This document shows, one piece after another, positions 7,900 to 16,852 of a stretch of 64,000 nt of DNA. Below the pieces are notes generated by a model. The model ran no database searches and was not told the origin of the DNA. It worked only from the letters and a program-made list of their open reading frames with translations. Both the position numbers and the translations under genes were made by a program. The stretch's first letter is position 1, and every line of letters starts with the position of its first letter. Origin of the DNA: Pseudomonas silesiensis (GTDB lineage: Bacteria > Pseudomonadota > Gammaproteobacteria > Pseudomonadales > Pseudomonadaceae); assembly GCF_001661075.1 (NCBI RefSeq), contig NZ_CP014870.1, positions 682,001 to 746,000 on the forward strand. Reading direction: 5' to 3'.

Positions 7900-9342
7900 A
7901 TGTTCGGTTTGGAGGCTCTTGATCTCGCCCGAATCCAATTCGCGTTCACCATCTCGTTCCACATTCTGTTCCCGGCCATCACCATCGGCCTGGCGAGTTA
8001 CCTGGCGGTGCTCGAAGGGCTGTGGCTGAAAACCAACAACAACACGTATCGCGACCTGTACCACTTCTGGTCGAAGATCTTTGCCGTCAACTTCGGCATG
8101 GGGGTGGTTTCCGGGCTGGTCATGGCTTACCAGTTCGGTACCAACTGGAGCCGCTTCTCGGACTTCGCCGGTGCCGTGACCGGGCCGTTGCTGACGTACG
8201 AAGTGTTGACCGCGTTCTTCCTCGAGGCCGGTTTCCTGGGGGTCATGCTGTTCGGCTGGAACAAGGTCGGGCGCAACCTGCACTTCTTCTCGACGGTCAT
8301 GGTCGCCATTGGCACCCTGATCTCGACCTTCTGGATTCTTGCCTCCAATAGCTGGATGCAGACGCCGCAGGGCTACGAAATCGTCAATGGCCAGGTGATT
8401 CCGGTGGACTGGCTGGCCGTGATCTTCAACCCGTCGTTCCCCTACCGCCTGATGCACATGGCGACGGCCGCATTCGTTGCGACCGCATTCTTCGTCGGCT
8501 CCTCGGCGGCCTGGCATTTGCTTCGCGGCAAGGACAACCCGGCGATCCGCACCATGCTCTCGATGGCCATGTGGATGGCCCTGATCGTGGCGCCTATCCA
8601 GGCGGTCATCGGTGATTTCCACGGGCTTAACACGCTCAAGCATCAGCCGGCGAAAATTGCCGCCATCGAAGGACACTGGGAAAACCACGGTGATGAGCCG
8701 ACCCCGCTGATCCTGTTCGGCTGGCCGGACATGAAAGAAGAGAGGACCAAATTCGCCGTCGAGATTCCGTACCTGGGCAGCCTGATCCTGACGCACTCAC
8801 TGGACAAGCAGGTGCCGGCGCTCAAGGAGTTCCCGCCGGAGGACCGGCCGAATTCGACCATTGTTTTCTGGTCGTTCCGGATCATGGTCGGCCTGGGTTT
8901 CCTGATGATCTTCACCGGTTTGTGGAGCCTGTGGCTGCGCAAGCGCGACAAGCTGTATACCTCGCGACCGTTCCTGTATCTGGCGTTGTGGATGGGGCCG
9001 TCCGGCCTGATCGCGATCCTCGCCGGTTGGTTCACCACTGAAATCGGCCGTCAGCCGTGGGTGGTCTATGGCCTGATGCGCACGGCGGATGCCTCTTCCA
9101 ATCACAGCTTCATGCAGATGAGCATCACGCTGGTCCTGTTCGTGGTGGTGTATTTCGCGCTGTTCGGCGCCGGTCTGGGCTACATGATGCGCCTGGTGCG
9201 CAAAGGGCCGAAGATCGACGAAGGCAAGGAAACCAACGAAGGGGGGCCTGGCCAGAAACGCACGCCGGCCCGTCCGCTGTCCGCTGCCGACGAAGACAAC
9301 GACGACACTGACAACCGCCCCAGCCTGACCAAGGAGATTTGA
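7900..9342 (+). CDS. cioA: Cyanide-insensitive ubiquinol oxidase subunit I
   Basis: This 480-residue membrane protein is subunit I of the bd-type quinol oxidase, which reduces oxygen to water without pumping protons and tolerates cyanide. The start MFGLEALDLARIQFAF is preceded by GAGGAAGA. A conserved heme-ligand histidine sits in ISFHILFPAITIG, and GRQPWVVYGLMRT is the family hallmark. The quinol-binding Q-loop is short, as in CioA, not long as in E. coli CydA. The C-terminal tail after about residue 445 is charged and variable. The subunit II gene follows after 3 bases. Control by ANR is likely from the upstream box. Confidence 0.96.
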   Translation: MFGLEALDLARIQFAFTISFHILFPAITIGLASYLAVLEGLWLKTNNNTYRDLYHFWSKIFAVNFGMGVVSGLVMAYQFGTNWSRFSDFAGAVTGPLLTYEVLTAFFLEAGFLGVMLFGWNKVGRNLHFFSTVMVAIGTLISTFWILASNSWMQTPQGYEIVNGQVIPVDWLAVIFNPSFPYRLMHMATAAFVATAFFVGSSAAWHLLRGKDNPAIRTMLSMAMWMALIVAPIQAVIGDFHGLNTLKHQPAKIAAIEGHWENHGDEPTPLILFGWPDMKEERTKFAVEIPYLGSLILTHSLDKQVPALKEFPPEDRPNSTIVFWSFRIMVGLGFLMIFTGLWSLWLRKRDKLYTSRPFLYLALWMGPSGLIAILAGWFTTEIGRQPWVVYGLMRTADASSNHSFMQMSITLVLFVVVYFALFGAGLGYMMRLVRKGPKIDEGKETNEGGPGQKRTPARPLSAADEDNDDTDNRPSLTKEI

Positions 9343-9345
9343 AGC

Positions 9346-10353
9346 ATGGGTATCGATCTTCCGCTGATCTGGGCCGTGATCATCATCTTCGGCATCATGA
9401 TGTACGTGGTCATGGACGGCTTCGATCTGGGCATCGGCATTCTCTTCCCGTTCATCAAGGGCAAGACCGACCGTGACGTCATGATGAACACCGTCGCGCC
9501 GGTCTGGGACGGCAACGAAACCTGGCTGGTTCTGGGGGGCGCGGCGTTGTTTGGCGCGTTCCCGCTGGCCTATTCGGTGGTGCTCTCGGCCTTGTATCTG
9601 CCGCTGATTTTCATGCTGATCGGGTTGATCTTCCGTGGCGTGGCCTTTGAGTTCCGCTTCAAGGCCAAGGACCACAAGCGCCACCTCTGGGACAAGGCGT
9701 TCATCGGTGGCTCGATTGCCGCCACGTTCTTCCAGGGGGTGGCCCTGGGTGCGTTCATCGATGGGTTTCCGGTAGTGAACCGCCAGTTCGCCGGCGGCTC
9801 GCTGGACTGGCTGACGCCGTTCACCCTGTTCTGTGGCGCGGCGCTGGTGGTGGCTTATGCGCTGCTCGGGTGCACCTGGCTGATCATGAAAACCGAAGGC
9901 AAGTTGCAAGAACAGATGCATGACCTGGCGCGACCATTGGCGTTTGTGGTGCTGGCGGTGATCGGTATCGTCAGCATCTGGACACCGTTGGCGCACACCG
10001 ATATCGCCGCTCGGTGGTTCACCCTGCCAAACCTGTTCTGGTTCCTGCCGGTGCCGATCCTGGTGCTGGTGACCATGTACGGATTGATTCGCGCCGTGGC
10101 CCGCAATGCGCATTACACGCCGTTCCTGCTGACACTGGTGCTGATTTTCCTCGGCTACAGCGGTCTGGGCATCAGCTTGTGGCCGAACATCGTGCCGCCC
10201 TCGATCTCGATCTGGGACGCCGCAGCCCCGCCGCAAAGCCAGGGCTTCATGCTGGTGGGGACGTTGTTCATCATCCCGTTCATCCTGGGTTACACCTTCT
10301 GGAGCTACTACGTGTTCCGCGGCAAGGTCACCCACGAAGATGGCTACCATTAA
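9346..10353 (+). CDS. cioB: Cyanide-insensitive ubiquinol oxidase subunit II
   Basis: A 335-residue integral membrane protein of the CydB/CioB family, the structural partner of CioA. MDGFDLGIGILFPF and WDGNETWLVLGG near the N-terminus are the family signatures. About eight or nine hydrophobic segments are visible. AGGAG lies inside the end of cioA, so the two are cotranslated. A small DUF2474 gene follows within 55 bases and completes the operon. Confidence 0.96.
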   Translation: MGIDLPLIWAVIIIFGIMMYVVMDGFDLGIGILFPFIKGKTDRDVMMNTVAPVWDGNETWLVLGGAALFGAFPLAYSVVLSALYLPLIFMLIGLIFRGVAFEFRFKAKDHKRHLWDKAFIGGSIAATFFQGVALGAFIDGFPVVNRQFAGGSLDWLTPFTLFCGAALVVAYALLGCTWLIMKTEGKLQEQMHDLARPLAFVVLAVIGIVSIWTPLAHTDIAARWFTLPNLFWFLPVPILVLVTMYGLIRAVARNAHYTPFLLTLVLIFLGYSGLGISLWPNIVPPSISIWDAAAPPQSQGFMLVGTLFIIPFILGYTFWSYYVFRGKVTHEDGYH

Positions 10354-10407
10354 AGAGCACGATAATGGCGCAGGCCTGATACCTGCGCCGTTTCAGAGGA
10401 GATCACG

Positions 10408-10578
10408 ATGATGGCAGGCAAACATTCCTTGCAGGAAATCGAAGCAGCAGAGAAGAAGCCGCTGTGGCAGCGGCTGGGCTGGCTGGCGATGATCTGGACC
10501 GGCAGCGTCGTGGCGCTGTTTATCGTCGCCAGCCTGATGCGCATGTTCATGAACGCCGCGGGCTTGTCGACACACTGA
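10408..10578 (+). CDS. Small DUF2474 membrane protein of the cio operon
   Basis: A 56-residue protein with one membrane helix (about residues 24-46, LGWLAMIWTGSVVALFIVA) and a basic cytoplasmic start. The KPLWQRLGW...WTGSVVAL pattern is that of DUF2474. Such proteins are encoded after cydAB/cioAB and parallel the CydX subunit that stabilises E. coli cytochrome bd. The start has GAGGAG about 7 bases upstream; a second ATG directly follows it. It is followed by a strong terminator. Confidence 0.85.
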   Translation: MMAGKHSLQEIEAAEKKPLWQRLGWLAMIWTGSVVALFIVASLMRMFMNAAGLSTH

Positions 10579-10622
10579 TTGCGCAACATCCCGTCCCGTT
10601 GCCTTGCGGCACGGATTTACGA

Positions 10623-10648
10623 CCCTCCACCCGCGGAGGGTTTTTTTT
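10623..10648 (+). terminator. Terminator of the cio operon
   Basis: A stem CCCTCC/GGAGGG with a 6-base loop followed by eight T's, 45 bases after the DUF2474 stop codon. Confidence 0.85.
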
Positions 10649-10653
10649 CGGGA

Positions 10654-11778
10654 TTATTTTCGGGCTTTGAGGATCACGAACTTGGGTGTGGCGGCCACTT
10701 GTTCGACGCCCCGGAACAGGCGCGCGAGCTTGCTGTGATAACCCAGGTGACGATTGCCGACGATGTACAGCGCGCCGCCGACCACCAAGGCTTCACGTGC
10801 CTGCTGAAACATCCGCCAGGCCAGGAAGTCGCCGACCACTTGTTGCTGGTGAAACGGCGGGTTGCACAGCACCACGTCCAGAGACTGGGGTTCCTGCCCG
10901 GCCAACCCATCCCCGGCACGCACGGTGACTGGCCGATCACCCAAGGCCTTGTGCCAGTTTTCGGCAGCCGATTGCACGGCCATGTACGACTCGTCCACCA
11001 GTGTGTACAGGGCTTGCGGGTTTTGCAGAGCGCTGGCGATGGCCAGCACACCGTTACCGCAACCGAGGTCGGCGACCCGTGCCGCGCCGAGGTTCCCGGG
11101 CAAGTGCGGCAGAAAGGCCCGCGTGCCGATATCCAGCCCTTCACGGCAGAATACGTTGGCATGGTTGAGCAGTTCGATCGCCGGCTCGTCGAGTCGATAG
11201 CGCGTCGGGTAGGGGGAGACGGCAGGCACTTTGGCCTCCGCGTCAGCGATCAACAGCCGGGCTTTCTTCACCGCCAGCGAGGCGTGCACCGGCCCGATGT
11301 AACGCTCCAGCAGGTCGCCCGCAGCGCGGGGCAAATGCTTGATCATGGCGCCGGCAATCACTTGGGCGCCCGGTGCCAGCTGACCTTGCAGACGAATCAG
11401 TTGCTCCTCCAGCAAGGCCAGGGTTTTCGGCACCCGGACCAATACCCGGTCAAAGGGCCCGGTGAGCGCTTCGCTGGCAGGTACGCTCGGCACCGCATCA
11501 AATGCCTGGCCGTTACGGATCAGGTTCTTTTCCAGCCCTTGAAAGGCCAGGAACGAATCGCCGCTGCTGATCACCCGGACCTTGCCCTGCAGGCTGGCGG
11601 CCAATGCGCCGAAACTGTCGTTCAGCACCAGCACTCGAGAGTCTGCGCCCGGTTGCTGTTCGGCCAGAAAAGTGAGCAGGTATTCATCCGCGGCATCAAA
11701 CGCCTGCAGCGGTTCGTTCTGCTGTTCGGGCTGGCGGATCAGGTCAAGTCGGGCGAAAGGTGTTTCGAGCAAGGGCAT
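10654..11778 (-). CDS. rlmG: 23S rRNA G1835 N2-methyltransferase RlmG
   Basis: RlmG methylates G1835 of 23S rRNA with SAM. The 374-residue protein has an N-terminal RNA-recognition half and a C-terminal Rossmann methyltransferase (RVADLGCGNGVLAIASAL). The catalytic motif VLCNPPFHQ is the NPPF type of base-amino methylases. I start at MPLLETPFARLDLIRQP; an upstream TTG in frame (11811) would add 11 residues with no family support. It runs convergently toward the cio terminator. Confidence 0.95.
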   Translation of the reverse strand: MPLLETPFARLDLIRQPEQQNEPLQAFDAADEYLLTFLAEQQPGADSRVLVLNDSFGALAASLQGKVRVISSGDSFLAFQGLEKNLIRNGQAFDAVPSVPASEALTGPFDRVLVRVPKTLALLEEQLIRLQGQLAPGAQVIAGAMIKHLPRAAGDLLERYIGPVHASLAVKKARLLIADAEAKVPAVSPYPTRYRLDEPAIELLNHANVFCREGLDIGTRAFLPHLPGNLGAARVADLGCGNGVLAIASALQNPQALYTLVDESYMAVQSAAENWHKALGDRPVTVRAGDGLAGQEPQSLDVVLCNPPFHQQQVVGDFLAWRMFQQAREALVVGGALYIVGNRHLGYHSKLARLFRGVEQVAATPKFVILKARK

Positions 11779-11955
11779 GGCGCGGGAACTCTGTGAAATC
11801 AACAGGGGCAATCAACAGGTCTCCCGCGACCCGGGGGCTTTTGTAGCGCGCGAGACCATCCGAGCGTACTTCGTCGTGAGCTTCGCACGTCATCACTCAG
11901 GAAGGACCGCAAATGGTACGTTTTTTTCTTTTGGATTACTCGCAGGTTTTATCGA

Positions 11956-12690
11956 TCATCGCATCGCATTGCTGTTCAGATAGCCTTCCTTGGCAGCGGT
12001 GATGACTGCCGCAATCTTGTTGTTGACGCCGAGTTTCACAATCGCGCTTTGCACATGAAAATTGATGGTGCGCGGGCTGAGGTTGAGAATTCTGGCGCTC
12101 TCATACGCGGTCTTGCCATCGGCTGCCAGTTTCAATACGTCGATTTCCCTGGCGGATAAATGCGAAGCAGGCGGTGTCTCGGCTTTTTTGGGCAAGTTCT
12201 GCGTGATCAACGCATGCAGATGGCGGCCCATGAACACTGAAAAGCCAAGATTCTCATACAGCTCGAACGCAGTGATCGGGCAGTGGCTTCTGGCCAGACT
12301 CAGGATGCTGCAGAACCCGCTTCTTTCGTCATGAATGGCCTGTGACCATCCGTGCTGCAGACCTTGGGTTTCAAGCGCTTCCCATAGCGTTGGAACATGA
12401 GCGAAGAGCTCTTCGCTCCAAAGAATCGGCAACATCGAATGATTGCAATGAGCCACTACCGGGTCTACGGCTTTCATTTGTTGTTGTTCATAATCCTTGT
12501 TCCAGGCAGCCGGGTAGTTGTTAAGTTTGATAGTTTCGTATTGATCGAGTTTCGTCTGATAAGTTGTTGAAAATGCGAAAAATTTGAATCCTATATTTTT
12601 CGCAAAGCCGAGTGCGATACGGTAGGCGGTATCTATCTCCGTAGTGCACGACAGTTGGTTTAATTGTGACTCCATCCACCTTTCCATCAT
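11956..12690 (-). CDS. LuxR-type quorum-sensing regulator (LuxR solo)
   Basis: A 244-residue regulator with an N-terminal autoinducer-binding domain (about 10-165) and a C-terminal LuxR helix-turn-helix (about 178-235; LSAREIDVLKLAADGKT, LSPRTINFHVQSA). The six residues conserved in acyl-homoserine-lactone receptors are present: Trp63, Tyr67, Asp76, Pro77, Trp91 and Gly114. Ligand type should therefore be an AHL, unlike plant-sensing solos with changed Trp/Tyr. No luxI synthase lies in the window, so it is a solo here. It is divergent from fpr. GGAG precedes the doubled ATG. Its coding region is somewhat AT-richer than its neighbours. Confidence 0.88.
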   Translation of the reverse strand: MMERWMESQLNQLSCTTEIDTAYRIALGFAKNIGFKFFAFSTTYQTKLDQYETIKLNNYPAAWNKDYEQQQMKAVDPVVAHCNHSMLPILWSEELFAHVPTLWEALETQGLQHGWSQAIHDERSGFCSILSLARSHCPITAFELYENLGFSVFMGRHLHALITQNLPKKAETPPASHLSAREIDVLKLAADGKTAYESARILNLSPRTINFHVQSAIVKLGVNNKIAAVITAAKEGYLNSNAMR

Positions 12691-13007
12691 GGGTCTCCAT
12701 TATCTTTTCGTTTGGTGCCAAATTGGATCCGAGATCCGGCACGTCCCGAGTGTAGGACGAATCCTACTTTGTTGTGAGAATTTTTAGCTTGTCGGCGCAT
12801 TAAAATCTAAATATCCAGTTCTAATACAACACGGAGTTTGAATGTCGGGTTTAATATGAATTGCCTGTTACGCGTGGATGCAGGTAGTTGTGAAAAAAAT
12901 GTGAATTGAGCTAGTTGGTCATCCCTTGTAAAGGCACTACAAATCGTAGGTGTTAACTTCCCGTGCTTTGCGGGACACTGGACGCTATCAGTTGTATGGA
13001 GCGACCC
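12691..13007. other. Divergent luxR-fpr control region
   Basis: This 317-base AT-rich region carries the promoters of both divergent genes. A perfect palindrome GTAGGA-CGAA-TCCTAC (12752-12767) lies about 60 bases upstream of the luxR start and could be the regulator's own binding site. I see no gene in it. Confidence 0.5.
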
Positions 13008-13784
13008 ATGACCGCCAGTGTAGAAAAATTCACGCGCCAGACATTGCTCGACGTTCAGCCGTTGACCCCGAACCTGTTTACCCTGCGGACCACCAGGGAT
13101 CCGGGGTTTCGCTTTCGAGCAGGGCAATTCGCCCGGCTAGGCGTGACCAAAGCCGATGGCGGCACGGTATGGCGCGCTTACTCCATGGTTTCGTCACCTT
13201 ATGACGAATTTCTCGAGTTCTTCTCAATCGTGGTGCCGGGGGGGGAATTCACCAGTGAGCTGAGCCGGCTGGAAGTCGGCGATACGCTGCTGGTGGACCG
13301 TCAGGCCTTCGGTTACCTGACACTGGATCGCTTTATCGACGGGCGTGATCTCTGGTTGTTGTCCACAGGCACCGGCGTGGCACCGTTCCTGTCGATTCTG
13401 CAGGATTTCGAGGTCTGGGAAAAATTCGAGCGAATCATCCTGGTCTACAGCGTGCGCGAAGCCCGGGAACTGGCTTACCAAGCGCTGCTTGCAGGCCTGG
13501 CGCAGCGTGACTATTTATCGGAGCACGCACACAAGTTGCGGTTCATCGCCACTGTCACGCGCGAACAACATCCTGGTGCGTTGAATGGCCGGATCACCAC
13601 CCTGATTGAAAATGGTGAGCTGGAGCAGGCGGCCGGGGTGAACCTGACAGCCGAGCATTCCCGAGTCATGCTTTGCGGCAACCCGCAGATGATCGATGAC
13701 ACGCGAAAGCTGCTTAAACAGCGTCACATGCACTTGAGTCTCAGCCGGCGACCCGGCCAGGTCGCGGTGGAAAACTACTGGTAA
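13008..13784 (+). CDS. fpr: Ferredoxin/flavodoxin-NADP+ reductase
   Basis: A 258-residue FAD enzyme exchanging electrons between NADPH and ferredoxin or flavodoxin, often induced in oxidative stress. The FAD-binding RAYSMVSSP motif and the NADP-binding GTGVAPFLSIL segment are visible. The C-terminus ends VENYW; an aromatic C-terminal residue near the flavin occurs in one Fpr subgroup of pseudomonads. I start at MTASVEKF. The MscL gene is convergent downstream, with a short palindrome between them. Confidence 0.95.
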   Translation: MTASVEKFTRQTLLDVQPLTPNLFTLRTTRDPGFRFRAGQFARLGVTKADGGTVWRAYSMVSSPYDEFLEFFSIVVPGGEFTSELSRLEVGDTLLVDRQAFGYLTLDRFIDGRDLWLLSTGTGVAPFLSILQDFEVWEKFERIILVYSVREARELAYQALLAGLAQRDYLSEHAHKLRFIATVTREQHPGALNGRITTLIENGELEQAAGVNLTAEHSRVMLCGNPQMIDDTRKLLKQRHMHLSLSRRPGQVAVENYW

Positions 13785-13794
13785 CAAACGGCGC

Positions 13795-13816
13795 CTGTAG
13801 GAGCGAGCTCCTACAG
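13795..13816. repeat. Solo REP-type palindrome
   Basis: A 22-base perfect palindrome (CTGTAGGAGC arms around GA) between convergent fpr and mscL. It looks like the outer ends of a REP element joined after loss of the middle. It may fold as a shared transcription-end hairpin, though it lacks a T-tract. Confidence 0.6.
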
Positions 13817-13839
13817 TGGGCCGCATTACGCCAGAGGCG

Positions 13840-14274
13840 TCATTTTTCAATACCCACATCCGAAGGTCGATTGTTCTGGGCCTTCAGCAGGTCGCGGATC
13901 TCGCCCAGCAGCACTTCTTCCTTGGTCGGAACCGGCGGCAGGGTCGGTGCGACGGCTTCTTCGCGCTTCAGGCGGTTGATGGCTTTGACGCCCATGAAGA
14001 TCGCGAAGGCGACGATGACGAAGTCGATCAGGGTCTGGATGAATTTACCGTACGCCAGCACCACTGCCGGGATGTCCCCGTTGGCGGCCTTGAGCGTGAT
14101 GGCCAGGTCGCTGAAATCCACCCCGCCGATCAACAGGCCGATGGGAGGCATGATCACGTCGCCGACGAACGACGAAACGATCTTGCCGAAGGCGGCGCCG
14201 ATGATGATACCGACAGCCATGTCTATCACATTGCCTTTGACCGCGAAGGCCTTGAACTCACTGATCACGCCCAT
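13840..14274 (-). CDS. mscL: Large-conductance mechanosensitive channel
   Basis: MscL is a homopentameric inner-membrane channel that opens on hypo-osmotic shock. The 144-residue protein begins [26 protein letters not shown], with the first helix carrying the gate. A second helix ([18 protein letters not shown]) and a charged C-terminal bundle ([13 protein letters not shown]) follow. Length fits the family. Its position near radA fits Pseudomonas gene order. Confidence 0.97.
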   Translation of the reverse strand: MGVISEFKAFAVKGNVIDMAVGIIIGAAFGKIVSSFVGDVIMPPIGLLIGGVDFSDLAITLKAANGDIPAVVLAYGKFIQTLIDFVIVAFAIFMGVKAINRLKREEAVAPTLPPVPTKEEVLLGEIRDLLKAQNNRPSDVGIEK

Positions 14275-14925
14275 TGGATATTTCCTTGTTACAGATGAGG
14301 TAGGTGCCAGCAGTGTAATTCAGCAAAAAGCTTCTTGCTCGAAACACCTGCTAACAGTGTTCGTTTGCTATCGACCGGGGCATCGGTGAAAAGTTTACAA
14401 AACGCCATCATTTGTGCGCGAGCAGAACCCGTGGAGCGGATCGTCCCCAGTAGTTTGCCACCTGCCCATGCGGTCATCTGTCCTTCGGTCAATGGCATCT
14501 GCTGGCCGCAGCGGCTCGATAGATAGAACCTGATTATGTCGGGGTAAGTGCAAGTGATGTTTCACTGATTGCTTTGCACGGTTTCGATAAAGGATTCCTC
14601 GCAATGTTCACGAGGGTCGGAGATCAGGATTACTGTCATATACCGATTAACATTTATCAATTCGATATAGTGTGCCGAGATTGTACGCTCGGAATCGAGG
14701 GTGTCAGGGTTTGTATAAGTATGATGGGTGTTTTATGGATTAAGGCTGCGGTTTGTATTGGGCGCAAGCGCAATACTGTATAAGTTTTGCCGGGCTGTAA
14801 TCGAATTGTAATATGGCACATGCATCCAGGATGCCTGCAACTTGCTGTAGCCAATCCGCTGGGCAACTGTATCGCGCTGATCCAGTCCAGCTGAGCTATC
14901 ATCGCGGTTTTTGCCGGGAGTTCAG
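14275..14925. other. AT-richer 651-base gap before radA
   Basis: No recognisable gene. It contains a 59-codon open frame (14604-14783, plus strand) with AAGGA upstream but no known family. A small hairpin CCGAG/CTCGG lies at 14675-14692. A stronger hairpin GTATTG/CAATAC with a GCAA tetraloop lies at 14755-14776. Base composition is AT-richer than the flanking genes. It could hold a small RNA or be a relic of inserted DNA. Confidence 0.45.
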
Positions 14926-16293
14926 ATGGCCAAGGCCAAGCGCATGTATGGCTGCACCGAGTGCGGCTCAACCTTTCCCAAGTGGGCCGGCCAGTGCGGA
15001 GAGTGCGGGGCCTGGAACACCCTGACGGAAACCATGGTCGAGAGCGGCGGCGCCGCGGCTCCCAGCGGTCGCACCGGCTGGACGGGTCAGCAGGCGCAGA
15101 TCAGGACCCTGGCCGAAGTCAGTGTCGAAGAAATCCCGCGCTTCTCCACCGCTTCCGGCGAACTTGATCGTGTCCTGGGCGGGGGGCTGGTGGACGGTTC
15201 GGTGGTATTGATCGGCGGCGATCCCGGCATCGGCAAATCGACCATTCTGCTGCAGACCTTGTGCAATCTTGCCAAGAGCATGCCCGCCCTGTACGTCACG
15301 GGCGAAGAATCCCAGCAACAAGTGGCCATGCGTGCCCGACGTCTGGGCTTGCCTCAGGATCAATTGCGGGTCATGACCGAAACCTGCATCGAAACCATCA
15401 TCGCCACGGCCCGGCAGGAAAAGCCCAAGGTCATGGTGATCGATTCGATCCAGACGATTTTCACGGAACAACTGCAATCGGCGCCGGGGGGTGTCTCCCA
15501 GGTTCGCGAAAGCGCAGCGTTGCTGGTGCGCTATGCCAAGCAGAGTGGCACGGCGATTTTCCTGGTGGGCCACGTGACCAAGGAAGGCGCATTGGCCGGG
15601 CCGCGCGTGCTGGAGCATATGGTCGACACCGTGTTGTATTTCGAAGGCGAATCCGACGGGCGCTTGCGTCTGCTGCGGGCGGTGAAGAACCGGTTCGGCG
15701 CGGTCAACGAGCTGGGGGTGTTCGGCATGACCGACAAGGGTTTGAAAGAAGTCTCCAACCCGTCGGCGATTTTCCTGACCCGTGCCCAGGAAGAAGTGCC
15801 TGGCAGTGTGGTCATGGCGACTTGGGAAGGGACCCGGCCGATGCTGGTGGAAGTCCAGGCCCTGGTGGATGACAGCCACCTGGCCAACCCGCGTCGGGTA
15901 ACGCTGGGGCTGGATCAGAATCGCCTGGCGATGTTGCTGGCGGTGCTGCACCGTCACGGCGGTATTCCGACTCACGATCAGGACGTGTTTCTCAATGTGG
16001 TCGGTGGGGTGAAGGTGCTGGAAACAGCCTCCGACCTGGCGCTGATGGCGGCGGTCATGTCCAGTTTGCGCAATCGGCCACTGCCGCATGATTTGCTGGT
16101 GTTTGGTGAGGTGGGTCTGTCGGGCGAAGTGCGTCCGGTGCCGAGCGGTCAGGAGCGCTTGAAGGAAGCCGCCAAGCACGGCTTCAAGCGTGCCATCGTG
16201 CCCAAGGGCAATGCGCCGAAGGAGGCACCGCCAGGGTTGCAGATTATTGCCGTGACGCGCCTGGAACAGGCCCTGGACGCGTTGTTCGAGTAG
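14926..16293 (+). CDS. radA: DNA repair protein RadA
   Basis: RadA is a RecA-like helicase that extends recombination intermediates. The 455-residue protein has an N-terminal C4 zinc finger (CTECGSTFPKWAGQCGEC), a Walker A GGDPGIGKST near residue 95, and the RadA-specific KNRFG motif (VKNRFGAVNE). The C-terminal domain is Lon-like and non-proteolytic (LSGEVRPVP). I start at MAKAKRMYG, preceded by GGGAG. The PilZ gene is convergent downstream. Confidence 0.97.
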   Translation: MAKAKRMYGCTECGSTFPKWAGQCGECGAWNTLTETMVESGGAAAPSGRTGWTGQQAQIRTLAEVSVEEIPRFSTASGELDRVLGGGLVDGSVVLIGGDPGIGKSTILLQTLCNLAKSMPALYVTGEESQQQVAMRARRLGLPQDQLRVMTETCIETIIATARQEKPKVMVIDSIQTIFTEQLQSAPGGVSQVRESAALLVRYAKQSGTAIFLVGHVTKEGALAGPRVLEHMVDTVLYFEGESDGRLRLLRAVKNRFGAVNELGVFGMTDKGLKEVSNPSAIFLTRAQEEVPGSVVMATWEGTRPMLVEVQALVDDSHLANPRRVTLGLDQNRLAMLLAVLHRHGGIPTHDQDVFLNVVGGVKVLETASDLALMAAVMSSLRNRPLPHDLLVFGEVGLSGEVRPVPSGQERLKEAAKHGFKRAIVPKGNAPKEAPPGLQIIAVTRLEQALDALFE

Positions 16294-16312
16294 TTGACTG
16301 GTTGAACACAAT

Positions 16313-16327
16313 CCCTGTGGGAGCGGC
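16313..16327. repeat. Partial REP arm
   Basis: CCTGTGGGAGCGG is the outer arm of a REP element and abuts the stop codon of the convergent PilZ gene. Its partner arm is missing, so this is a truncated copy. Confidence 0.5.
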
Positions 16328-16329
16328 CG

Positions 16330-16695
16330 TCAGATTTCGATGAGTGCGCCCAGCTCCCGCTCCAACTCCTGCGGATCCCCCAGATTTAACTCGATCAACC
16401 GCCGCAGACGCTCAATCGATTCCAGGCTGATGTGCTTGCAGACAAATCCGAGCTGGCCGTAATCTTCGTGGGTCAGCTGCACATCCATCCTGATTTCGAC
16501 GTCATCGCTCAGATGAATCTCGACGAAAAAATCCTGTTCCCGATCTCCCAGCCACGGTTCCGGCTTTTCGATCAACAGCCCCTTCAGTGACAAGTCGATC
16601 AGCTTCACCGGCCAGATAAATTCCCCCTGGCCCAGTTCGGTTCGGGCATTGAATGCAATACGTTTGAAGTGGCGGCGATCAGTGTGCTCGCTCAT
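16330..16695 (-). CDS. mapZ: PilZ-domain c-di-GMP receptor, MapZ-like
   Basis: A 121-residue single-domain PilZ protein. Both c-di-GMP contact motifs are present: RxxxR (Arg8-Arg12, with Arg7 before it) and DxSxxG (Asp34, Ser36, Gly39). The end RRLIELNLGDPQELEREL closely recalls PA4608 (MapZ) of P. aeruginosa, which binds a chemotaxis methyltransferase and alters motility when c-di-GMP is bound. Its position beside radA is the same as in P. aeruginosa. Partner binding is inferred from this homology. Confidence 0.85.
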   Translation of the reverse strand: MSEHTDRRHFKRIAFNARTELGQGEFIWPVKLIDLSLKGLLIEKPEPWLGDREQDFFVEIHLSDDVEIRMDVQLTHEDYGQLGFVCKHISLESIERLRRLIELNLGDPQELERELGALIEI

Positions 16696-16852
16696 GGCGC
16701 GATCCTCGAAATGTCCGCTGACTATAGACCTGTAATGTCACAGCCTGCGACCAGGGCAGGCGTCCGGCCCATATCGGGGTATGGCCTTTGTTGTCAGGCA
16801 AGCTAAACTCGGGATGGCTGTCTTTCTTGTCCACCCTGGCTGGAATCATAAA

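Noticed and set aside
8797..10350. 517-codon open frame on the minus strand
   Set aside because: Antisense to cioA and cioB; low-complexity His/Gln/Arg-rich translation with no domain.
14289..14498. 69-codon frame on the minus strand in the gap before radA
   Set aside because: No recognised pattern and no convincing ribosome binding site; not called as a gene.
14604..14783. 59-codon plus-strand frame in the same gap
   Set aside because: It has AAGGA upstream but no family, odd composition, and overlaps predicted hairpins; kept only as a lead.
14968..16311. 447-codon open frame on the minus strand
   Set aside because: Antisense to radA, whose zinc finger, Walker A and KNRFG motifs are clear.
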